Shown here: positions 57,096 to 64,000 of the stretch, piece after piece
Numbering within the stretch: position 1 is the first letter of the stretch
Layout: every line of letters starts with the position of its first letter
NCBI RefSeq assembly: GCF_019931215.1
Contig: NZ_JAIOUB010000001.1
Span: 1,271,955 to 1,335,954, forward strand
From: Alcanivorax limicola
GTDB lineage: Bacteria > Pseudomonadota > Gammaproteobacteria > Pseudomonadales > Alcanivoracaceae
Length of the DNA stretch: 64,000 nt
Direction of reading: 5' to 3'
Position numbers and translations under genes: made by a program
The notes under the pieces: generated by a model
What the model was told of the DNA's origin: nothing
What the model saw: the letters and a program-made list of their open reading frames with translations, nothing else
The model's database searches: none

Positions 57096-57189
57096 TGGCA
57101 GGAAATTCCGAGCTCGGTGTCTATACCAACTTTCTGGAGGAACAAAACCGCTAGTTGGCTTCCAGCCAGTTAACCGGGCTGGGCGTGAC

Positions 57190-57381
57190 GGCCCTCGGGG
57201 GGCGGGAAAGGTTTTCAGGACTGTTTGAGGCAGGATGCCGAAACCAAGCCCCCAGGGGTGAGACAAGCGTGTTGCGACGCATGCGTCGCGCGCAGTCGAA
57301 CGCACGGCATCTGTGATGGCGGGCCGGACCCGGAGGGGGTCCACGGCGTGTCCTGAAAACCTTTCCCGCCCCCCGAGGGCC
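57190..57381. repeat. Inverted-repeat element, copy 2 (32-bp perfect ends)
   Basis: The arms 57190-57221 and 57350-57381 are perfect inverted repeats of 32 bp, opening GGCCCTCGGGGGGCGGGAAA. The 128-bp interior has a 16-bp palindrome GCGACGCATGCGTCGC (57274-57289). The right arm plus about 30 flanking bp match copy 1 at 47.2 kb. It looks like a MITE or a REP-type element; no transposase is present. Confidence 0.85.
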
Positions 57382-57421
57382 ACAACCACCCAACCAACAA
57401 AGAATGGAAACGCACTGAACG

Positions 57422-58501
57422 TCACAGATGGCCGGCACGGAAGGGCAGCAGGGTCAGGGCTTCTTCGCGATAGGCGGCGACGGCAGCCGCCTCGCGGTGG
57501 CAGAAATCACCGATGGCGTCCTGGAATCGCGGGTCCACCAGATGGTGGAGAGACCAGGTGATGACGGGCTCGAAACCGCGCAGCAGCTTGTGCTCGCCCT
57601 GGACGCCGGGGTCGAACTCATCTAGACCCTGCTCGATGCTGAATTCGATGCCCTGGTAATAACAGAGCTCAAAATGCAGGGCGTCATAGTCCCGCAAAGC
57701 GCCCCAGTAACGCCCGTAGAGGCGACGGTCATCGAACAGATAGAGCGCCGCTGCAACGGGGATATCGGTGCCCGCCGTCGCCGGGTCGCGCTCATCAAAC
57801 GCGACACTCATCATCAACTGCTCGGGCATACGTGCCGCCAGCAGACGAAAAAACTGCTGGCTCAGATAAGGCGCCTGACCACGCTTGAGGTAGGTACTGG
57901 CATAACAGGCGTAGAACGCATCCCACCAGGGCTCCGGAATAGCGCTGCCGCAGGCACGCGCCGTGCGCAGGTGTTGCTCGCTGATGCGGCGACGCTCGCG
58001 GCGCAAGCCCTTTCGTTTGCGTGATACCAGCGCATCAAGAAACGCATCAAAATTCGCATAGTTGCGATTGAACCAGCGGAAATGACAGGCCTGCCGGGAG
58101 ATCAGCGGCAACTCACTCAGCGCCTCACGGGCTGCTGTATCGGGAAACAACAGATGCCAACCGGACGCGCCCGTCTCCTGCAACTGCGCCTGAATCCGCG
58201 GCCACAACCAGTCCGCCGGGTCCACGCCAGCCGGCAGGGACCAGCGTGGGCCAGGCACGGGCGTATAAGGTATGGCGGTAACCAGTTTGGGATAATAGGC
58301 GAGCCCGTAACGCTGGTAGGCATGGGCCCATTGGTGGTCAAACACATACTCACCCCAGGGATTGTCCTTGGCATACAGCGGCATCCAGCCATCTGCGGCA
58401 TTGCCGGGAGAGAGGTCGTGCCAGCCAGCGGCCCGCCCGGTGGCACCGGTATCCGCCAGAGCGTCCAGATAGGCAGTGCGTAGAAAGGGGTAAAGGGCCA
58501 T
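57422..58501 (-). CDS. FemAB-like acyltransferase (GNAT family)
   Basis: 359 residues of the 'peptidogalycan biosynthesis/FemAB-like' group (PF04339). 'PFLRTAYLDALADTGATG' and 'DNPWGEYVFDHQWAHAYQR' are family-like; 'RKRKGLRRERRRISEQ' follows in the middle, and 'YQGIEFSIEQGLDEFDPGVQGEHKLLRGF' is summarised as the usual GxQGEHK C-terminal motif. The family N-terminus is slightly short here, but no better start is visible in frame. Substrate unknown. Confidence 0.85.
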   Translation of the reverse strand: MALYPFLRTAYLDALADTGATGRAAGWHDLSPGNAADGWMPLYAKDNPWGEYVFDHQWAHAYQRYGLAYYPKLVTAIPYTPVPGPRWSLPAGVDPADWLWPRIQAQLQETGASGWHLLFPDTAAREALSELPLISRQACHFRWFNRNYANFDAFLDALVSRKRKGLRRERRRISEQHLRTARACGSAIPEPWWDAFYACYASTYLKRGQAPYLSQQFFRLLAARMPEQLMMSVAFDERDPATAGTDIPVAAALYLFDDRRLYGRYWGALRDYDALHFELCYYQGIEFSIEQGLDEFDPGVQGEHKLLRGFEPVITWSLHHLVDPRFQDAIGDFCHREAAAVAAYREEALTLLPFRAGHL

Positions 58502-58604
58502 GAATTCCCATGAATATTGATGCCGGCGTTCAAATCTTGTCCGGCTTGGTTACAATGCGCGACTTCGACTATATGTAATCACTAGCAAGGTGACGTCAAC
58601 TGTT

Positions 58605-59276
58605 ATGCAAGATGTGCGATTTCTGACTCCTTTTTATCTGTTCTTTGCCGTGCTGTTCGGCCTGTGTGGTCTCGCTCTGGCATTTTTTCCCGGCAGCCTT
58701 TTCAGCCTCTGGCACCCGCAGCAAGACAGCAACGCGATGGTCCCGGTTCTGGCGCGCCAGGCGGGTGCAGGGCTGCTGCTGGCCGCTGCCATTACCGCAG
58801 TTTGCCTGCGCGCCAGCCCACTGCGCGCCGTGCTCCACAGCCTGGTGTTGCTGTTCCTGATCGGCTTCGCTGCCAGCCATGGCGCCACACTGCTGGCCGG
58901 CCCGGCGTGCTGGATGCTGCTGCCCGTCGCCGTGTTTGCCCTGCCGCTGCTGATCACCGGCGCCGGTGCGCTGAAGCGCCAACTGTCTGGCCCCGGCCGC
59001 TTGCCTGCGGTCAAGGCGACCCGGCATAGCGATAAAGCGCCGAAGAATAAAGCGCCGAAGGCAGTCCAGGGCAGCCTGCAGGGTGAAATCAAGTGGTTCA
59101 ATCCGAACAAGGGCTTCGGCTTTATCCAGAGCGATGACGGCCGCGAGATCTTTGTGCATTTTCGCGCACTGCAGAACGGCGGCCGCCGCACCCTGCGCCA
59201 GGGAGCCCGGGTCAGCTTCGAGGTCCACGATACAGACCGGGGCGAACAGGCCCGGGATGTCTACGTCGAAGATTGA
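58605..59276 (+). CDS. Membrane-anchored cold-shock-domain protein
   Basis: About 223 residues (ATG 58605; a GTG at 58590 is also possible). Four hydrophobic segments fill residues 5-120 ('FYLFFAVLFGLCGLALAFF', 'GLLLAAAITAVCL', 'LVLLFLIGFAASHGA', 'WMLLPVAVFALPLLI'). A Lys-rich linker leads to a C-terminal cold-shock domain: 'GEIKWFNPNKGFGFIQSDDG' with RNP1 (KGFGFI) and RNP2 (EIFVHF) intact. It would hold a nucleic-acid-binding domain at the membrane. A good -10 (TACAAT, 58551-58556) precedes it. Confidence 0.88.
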   Translation: MQDVRFLTPFYLFFAVLFGLCGLALAFFPGSLFSLWHPQQDSNAMVPVLARQAGAGLLLAAAITAVCLRASPLRAVLHSLVLLFLIGFAASHGATLLAGPACWMLLPVAVFALPLLITGAGALKRQLSGPGRLPAVKATRHSDKAPKNKAPKAVQGSLQGEIKWFNPNKGFGFIQSDDGREIFVHFRALQNGGRRTLRQGARVSFEVHDTDRGEQARDVYVED

Positions 59277-59287
59277 TGGCGAAGGGC

Positions 59288-59950
59288 TCACGCCCGGGAA
59301 GACGGAACAGGCCCGGCAGCCTTGCCCGGCCTGACCAGGGCAACAACCACTGTCAGCATGCCTCCCAGCCACAACCAGGGATCAATCAGGTAATCCCAGA
59401 GATTGCCTGACGGTAACAGCTGCAGGGCGAACGCGCATTGGGCGGCAACAAGCAGCAGGCAAAGGTGATAGGCGCGCAGCACCCACAGCGCCAGCCCCAG
59501 ACAAAGCAAGATGGTGGCGAGCCGAAAATCGCCAAAGCCACTGCCCTGGATATCCATCGTCGCCGTACCCGGCAAGGCCATCCCCAGGGCGGCGGGATAC
59601 AACACCAGACCCGCCACGATCACACCGAAGATCAGCATGCGCCGCTGCCCGTCAGGCAGCGCCATGTGTCGCCAGCCCGGCCGGGACAGGAACAGCGGGT
59701 GCAGCAGGTACAACAACGCCAGCAGACCACTGGTCATGCTGAAACGCCCGAATCCTGCCCAGGCCGCCAGAGCTGCGGTCTGCCCCGGCAAGGCCATCAA
59801 GGCCGCCACAACTGCTGCGACAACAGCCACCACCGACCATCGCGAGGCCGGCGTCTGTGCTGGAAACAGGACAGCGAGCAAGGCGCTCGCCAGTGCCGCA
59901 TAAACGAGGGTTGCCAGCACCAGGCTGACCCACAGATGCAACGTCATCAT
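59288..59950 (-). CDS. Polytopic membrane protein
   Basis: About 220 residues. The start at 59950 follows GGGAGAG and overlaps the upstream stop. Six or seven hydrophobic segments ('LWVSLVLATLVYAALASALL', 'SVVAVVAAVVAALMALPG', 'LIFGVIVAGLVLYPAALGM', 'LATILLCLGLALWVLRAY'). No family recognised. Translationally coupled to the BNR-like gene. Confidence 0.68.
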   Translation of the reverse strand: MMTLHLWVSLVLATLVYAALASALLAVLFPAQTPASRWSVVAVVAAVVAALMALPGQTAALAAWAGFGRFSMTSGLLALLYLLHPLFLSRPGWRHMALPDGQRRMLIFGVIVAGLVLYPAALGMALPGTATMDIQGSGFGDFRLATILLCLGLALWVLRAYHLCLLLVAAQCAFALQLLPSGNLWDYLIDPWLWLGGMLTVVVALVRPGKAAGPVPSSRA

Positions 59951-61122
59951 GATGACTCTCCCGTCCAGGCCGCGCTGAATATCTGGTGTCGTAACCGGCA
60001 ACCCGCATCGGCATACAGCAGATGCACCATGCCATCAGCGGCCAGCGTCAGCGCCGGCGCCCCGGTGGGCTCGCCATCAGGTCGGCGGCACTGGCCGCCA
60101 CGATCTGACAGCGTCACCGGCGTACTCCAGCGCTGGCCCGCATCCTGCCCCCGATACCACTGCACGGCGCCGCCCTCACTGACGACTGCCAGACCCCAGT
60201 CTCCTGCCGCAAGACGCAGCGTCGCGAGACTGTTGCCCGGGGCCACGGCGCCGGCCGCTGTCAGTGGCTGTGGCACAGACCAGCGCTCGCCCCGGTCCGC
60301 CGTGCCGGACCAGAGCAGAGGGCCGGGCTGCGCCGCCGGGGTCAGCCATTGCAGCGCGCTGTCGCCGCTGTTGGCCAGCAGTATCGCTGTGCCGGCATTC
60401 TGCTCATCGGGCAGGCGCTGCTGGCCAGCAATGTAAGGTCTGCCCTGCTCCGCCGACACGCGCAGCCAGACCAACCGCTCACCGCGCCGCGCCAGCATGG
60501 CCAGGCTGCCATCGGTTTTCCGGGCCACCGGGCCTGCCAGGCTGACCCTCTGACCGGGCAGCGGACTCAACAGCGGCCCGGTGTGCATGTGCCACTGCGT
60601 GCCGTCCTGCACCGCCAGTGTCAGCGCGGCTGTCGCCCCGCCCTGCACAGAATAGATATTGAGTTGATCGTTCCCGTCGCTCACCAGCACTACCCCGCGG
60701 GCCAGCCCCTCGCTGCCACCGTGGACATGCGCGGGCAGCGTTTCCACGTCGCTCCAGTGCCCGTGCTCTTGCTCGCCTCCTGCCGGGGTGTAAACGGCGG
60801 TGTGCAGCGCACCCTGGTCCTGCCAGAACGCCTGCAAGCGCCCTGCCGTCAGGTTCACCCAGGATGGCGAGTGCCCGTCTCGTACGGACAAGGGCAATGG
60901 TACGGCGACGGCGCCGTCAGTTGGCGCCGCCGAGGCAGCCCGCTGCGGCACCGGTGCGATCTGATACGCGGGGGACGCTTGCCACAGGTGGCCGGGCAGA
61001 CTGGCGTAATAACCCAGCACCAGCAGCGCGCCGATCCCGAGGTGCAAGCCCTTTCGCTGAAAAAAGTGGCGGACAGACTGCCCGATCCCGTTGGCAGAAT
61101 CAGGCACTTGAGGCTCTTGCAT
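59947..61122 (-). CDS. BNR-repeat (sialidase-like fold) membrane-anchored protein
   Basis: About 391 residues from ATG 61122 (AGGATC upstream). One membrane anchor near residues 25-45 ('LHLGIGALLVLGYYASLPGH'). The periplasmic part reads as a beta-propeller with Asp-box-like repeats: 'SDVETLPAHVHGG', 'SGTADRGERWSVPQPL', 'RGQDAGQRWSTPVTLS'. Substrate residues of a true sialidase are not evident. Both it and the next gene look like a small envelope pair. Confidence 0.72.
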   Translation of the reverse strand: MQEPQVPDSANGIGQSVRHFFQRKGLHLGIGALLVLGYYASLPGHLWQASPAYQIAPVPQRAASAAPTDGAVAVPLPLSVRDGHSPSWVNLTAGRLQAFWQDQGALHTAVYTPAGGEQEHGHWSDVETLPAHVHGGSEGLARGVVLVSDGNDQLNIYSVQGGATAALTLAVQDGTQWHMHTGPLLSPLPGQRVSLAGPVARKTDGSLAMLARRGERLVWLRVSAEQGRPYIAGQQRLPDEQNAGTAILLANSGDSALQWLTPAAQPGPLLWSGTADRGERWSVPQPLTAAGAVAPGNSLATLRLAAGDWGLAVVSEGGAVQWYRGQDAGQRWSTPVTLSDRGGQCRRPDGEPTGAPALTLAADGMVHLLYADAGCRLRHQIFSAAWTGESS

Positions 61123-61339
61123 GATGTGATCCTGTATTACTTGCAGCGTGCCATGGTACACCTCATGGCCTGCGTACAGTGACGTCTGGTACGTGATCGG
61201 GTTGTCGTGGCGGATCAGTAAAACGGGCTCTTGTGCAATGCACCTCTCACTGATAGTTTGAACTGGTTCAACAAATTGCCCGCCACACGGCGGCGCAGGC
61301 CCGCTTCATAACACATAAAAACACTGCGGGGTATTACAC

Positions 61340-63112
61340 GTGTCTGCCAATCTGAAATTGGCCGCCGGCACCGCGCCGGGCGGCGATCACCAGCTTTTGC
61401 GTATTGCGCGGCGCCTTGCCGACCAGGAAGGCCTGAGCCGGGCACTGCAGGACACCGCCGACATCGTCGTGCTGACGCAGGACGCCAAAGGCCGGTTGTT
61501 GTCTGTCAATCGTTACGGCCGCTGGCTGTGGGGCCAACCCGCCCGCCAGCTTCGGCGGCGCACCTTCGCCAGCCTGCTGGATGACCCGCCTGCGACACTG
61601 GCCCGGCAACTCGAAGATGTGGCCGCCGGACGCGTGCACTCACTCCGTCACGAAAGCCCCCTGGCACGTCCCGATGGCGATGCACTGTTGATGTCCTGGT
61701 GGCACACACTCTGGCAGTCCGGCGCCGGACGCAAACAACGCATCGTCTCCATCGGTCTGGACGTCTCCGACCAGCGTATTGCGGAAGCGCACATCGGCTG
61801 GCTGGCCAGCCATGATCCCCTGACCGGCCTGTTCAACCGACGGCGCTTCATCGAGGAAGGCCGGCGCTGGCTGGACGCGGCCGAGTCCGGCGAGTCGCCC
61901 GGGTTCAGCTTGTTATTGCTCGATCTCGATCAGTTTCGCGACGTCAACGACCTCAACGGTCATCAGCAGGGGGATCGCTTGCTGCAACGCGTTTCCCTGC
62001 TGTTGAGCGCCTGCCTGAGACCAACGGATGTCATTGCCCGCCTGGGCGGTGATGAGTTCGCCATCCTGCTGGCCAGCAATGACGCCGAGTTTGTCCTGGC
62101 AACCGCGAAACGCTGCTGCAACACCCTCAACGAGCAGGCCATGAAAGACGGCAGCTCCCATCTGCCAGTCACCACCAGCATCGGCATCAGCCACTATCCG
62201 CAACACGGGCGCAGCATGGAAACCCTGCTCGCCAATGCGGATATCGCCATGTATCAGGCCAAGGCCATTGGCCGCAACGCCTGGCATGTGTTTGATGGTG
62301 ACGAGCTGCACCGGGCAAGAATTCAGGAACGTATGCTCTGGGAGAAACGGGTCCGGGCACTGCTTGCAGGCGACAGCATCACGCTGCACTTCCAGCCGAT
62401 CATGCATATTCAGAGTCAGCGCATCAGTCACAACGAAGCGCTGCTGCGGGTCGCCGACGATGACGGGGGCTGGCTGGACACCCAGGAACTGATCAGCACC
62501 GCTGAGCAGGGCGGCATGATTCAACGGCTTGACGAGCGTATCATCGCCCGGGGCTGCGAGTTGCTGGCGAAACAGGGCCCGCCGGGTGAACGGCCGCCGC
62601 TGGCCATCAACCTCTCCGGGCTGTCCTGCCACAACCCGCGCCTGGTCCCGCATGTGCGGCATGTCATGCAGACCTGTGGCATCGCCCCCGGGGAACTGAT
62701 TTTCGAGATTACCGAGACCGCTGCACTGGCGGATGTCCATACCACCATCGACGTGATGCAGGATCTGCGCGCGCTGGGCTGCCGTTTTGCCCTGGATGAT
62801 TTCGGTGTCGGCTTCTCTTCCCTGTATTACCTGAAGAAACTGCCGGTGGATTTCGTCAAGATCGACGGCTCCTTCATCCGTCAGCTGGATGAAAGCGATG
62901 AGCACCGCGTGCTCATCCGGGCCCTCGTCGATGTGGCCCGCGCCTTTCGTTTGCAGACTGTGGCCGAATTTGTCGAGAACGACCGGGTGCTTGCACTGCT
63001 CAACGGTCTGGGAGTGGACTACGCTCAGGGCTACCATATAGGCAAACCGGCCGCGCCAGCGGGAGGTCCCGTCCCCGGTGATGTCCAGTTATCTCTCCGC
63101 AGGGCGCGATGA
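61340..63112 (+). CDS. PAS-GGDEF-EAL cyclic-di-GMP protein
   Basis: 590 residues with a GTG start. PAS near 33-150. GGDEF intact at residues 236-240, with an I-site RPTD five residues upstream. EAL at 366-368 ('NEALLRV'), then 'DDFGVGFSSL' and 'VKIDGSFI' of the phosphodiesterase. Both active sites are complete, so it could make or break c-di-GMP depending on the PAS signal. No membrane segment. Confidence 0.92.
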   Translation: MSANLKLAAGTAPGGDHQLLRIARRLADQEGLSRALQDTADIVVLTQDAKGRLLSVNRYGRWLWGQPARQLRRRTFASLLDDPPATLARQLEDVAAGRVHSLRHESPLARPDGDALLMSWWHTLWQSGAGRKQRIVSIGLDVSDQRIAEAHIGWLASHDPLTGLFNRRRFIEEGRRWLDAAESGESPGFSLLLLDLDQFRDVNDLNGHQQGDRLLQRVSLLLSACLRPTDVIARLGGDEFAILLASNDAEFVLATAKRCCNTLNEQAMKDGSSHLPVTTSIGISHYPQHGRSMETLLANADIAMYQAKAIGRNAWHVFDGDELHRARIQERMLWEKRVRALLAGDSITLHFQPIMHIQSQRISHNEALLRVADDDGGWLDTQELISTAEQGGMIQRLDERIIARGCELLAKQGPPGERPPLAINLSGLSCHNPRLVPHVRHVMQTCGIAPGELIFEITETAALADVHTTIDVMQDLRALGCRFALDDFGVGFSSLYYLKKLPVDFVKIDGSFIRQLDESDEHRVLIRALVDVARAFRLQTVAEFVENDRVLALLNGLGVDYAQGYHIGKPAAPAGGPVPGDVQLSLRRAR

Positions 63113-63200
63113 AGGATGCGCCCAAGGAGGCCCGACATCGCCTGGCGAGCACGCATCAGCCCCGGCGTTGTTGGCAAGAAAGCCTTTCAAGGAGTTTGAC

Positions 63201-63953
63201 ATGGCATACCGATCACCCCCTGGCTTGCGCGGCCGGGCACCCGCTCCGCCGCTGTGGGGGCTATTGCTTCTGTTGCTGTACTGGGGGCCGGCTACCGCTG
63301 CAGATCCCATGGAAGAGCTGGACGACACCTGGCGCCTGGTCAGTGATCGCAACGACATCCGGGTCTACATGCGACACCGGGATGACTCACGACTGAAAAC
63401 CTTCCGCGGTGTCACCCATATCACTCTGAAAGACCAGTACGCCCTGGCCGCCGTGCTGGAGGACTACGGCAACTACCCCCGCTGGCTGCATTTCGTGGAC
63501 GGCGCGGAAGAGTTTGCCCGCGACTCCCCGCTGCTGCGTTATCTGCGCTTCACCACACACCTGCCCTGGCCACTGGCCAACCGGGAAGCGGTATTGCAGG
63601 CCGATGTGGTACAGGACCCCGCGTTCCCCCAACACGGTGTGACCGTCTACCTGCAAGGACGGCCGGAACTGCTACCGGAGAACGATCGCTATGTGCGCTT
63701 CCCGGAGATGTCCGGCATTCTCGCGGCACGCTTTCTGGACAATGATCAGGTGGAATTCACCTACCAGCTGATTCTGGACCCCGGCGGCTATATTCCCGCC
63801 TGGCTGGCCAACATCCTGTTGCGAGATGCGCCGTATTTCACGCTGGATCGGCTGCGCCGCATGGTGCTGCGCCCGGAGTATCACGGCAAATACTACGACT
63901 ATCTGGATCTCTCCGGCCCCGGCAGGCCCGCTGAGGAGGACGACACGCCCTGA
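63201..63953 (+). CDS. START-domain lipid-binding protein
   Basis: About 250 residues from ATG 63201 (AAGGAG). The signal peptide ends near 'PATAA|DPM'. The remainder is a START/Bet v1-like fold: 'DTWRLVSDRNDIRVYMRH', 'TFRGVTHITLKDQYALAAVL', 'YLRFTTHLPWPLANREAVLQ'. It probably carries or senses a hydrophobic ligand in the periplasm. No clear partner in the window. Confidence 0.85.
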   Translation: MAYRSPPGLRGRAPAPPLWGLLLLLLYWGPATAADPMEELDDTWRLVSDRNDIRVYMRHRDDSRLKTFRGVTHITLKDQYALAAVLEDYGNYPRWLHFVDGAEEFARDSPLLRYLRFTTHLPWPLANREAVLQADVVQDPAFPQHGVTVYLQGRPELLPENDRYVRFPEMSGILAARFLDNDQVEFTYQLILDPGGYIPAWLANILLRDAPYFTLDRLRRMVLRPEYHGKYYDYLDLSGPGRPAEEDDTP

Positions 63954-64000
63954 CACGGCCTAGCCCCTTCGATCCCCCGTGCGCACGCCGTCATGACGGG

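Noticed and set aside
57072-57438. Minus-strand short frames in the 57 kb gap, one similar to a frame at 47 kb
   Set aside because: The similarity is at the DNA level and comes from the inverted-repeat element; the frames have no ribosome site.

Overview
The window reads as a chromosomal segment of a high-GC gammaproteobacterium. The order moeB-prmC-prfA-hemA / TPR lipoprotein-lolB-ispE-tRNA-Gln-prs-rplY-pth-ychF (26.0-38.0 kb) is the order known from Pseudomonas-type genomes. The many fatty-acid genes (acyl-CoA dehydrogenases, fadH, thiolase, long FabG, MaoC dehydratase, two desaturases, a cyclopropane synthase) suggest a lipid- or hydrocarbon-using marine relative such as Alcanivorax. That genus call is inference from gene content. 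I see no phage, integrase, IS transposase or CRISPR array.

Layout. 0-4.7 kb: the 3' end of an Ig-like exported protein, a pair of acyl-CoA dehydrogenase genes, an MliC-type lipoprotein and a small secreted protein. 4.8-7.6 kb: fadH divergent from a TetR regulator, with a palindrome overlapping a good sigma70 promoter. 7.7-11.7 kb: an OprP-like porin divergent from a CYTH-like protein and an SLC13-type permease. Three FNR/Anr boxes lie in the shared intergenic region, and two inverted copies of a REP-like hairpin sit at the outer edges. 11.8-22.2 kb: thiolase, long FabG, AraC regulator, a desaturase/ferredoxin-reductase/TetR module resembling desCB-desT, two unknown membrane genes and a MaoC dehydratase. 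22.2-26 kb: a VOC protein, an ABC-F ATPase, a small membrane protein and an Rpn-like nuclease. 26-38 kb: conserved housekeeping block with two tRNAs. 38-42.3 kb: desaturase-SDR operon divergent from a TetR gene, and small unknowns. 42.7-51 kb: a complete aa3-type cytochrome c oxidase locus with assembly factors and heme A synthesis. 51-54.2 kb: lemA, an M48 protease and an unknown gene. 54.2-58.5 kb: a cyclopropane-synthase/FAD-reductase operon with a G11 tract at the ribosome binding site, two palindromic elements and a FemAB-like acyltransferase. 58.6-64 kb: a membrane-anchored cold-shock protein, a membrane/BNR pair, a PAS-GGDEF-EAL protein and a START-domain protein.

Themes. Lipid genes are each paired with a local regulator, and three such intergenic regions contain clear inverted repeats. 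The least explained items are the FNR-controlled porin/CYTH/permease cluster, the cfa-like/FAD-reductase pair with its G tract, the two-gene unknown membrane operon at 19.2-21.2 kb, the acyl-CoA dehydrogenase pair in which one partner lacks the usual catalytic-Glu segment, and the palindromic intergenic elements at 47.2 and 57 kb. Start sites are chosen from Shine-Dalgarno spacing, overlap with the upstream gene and family N-termini. No database search was possible.
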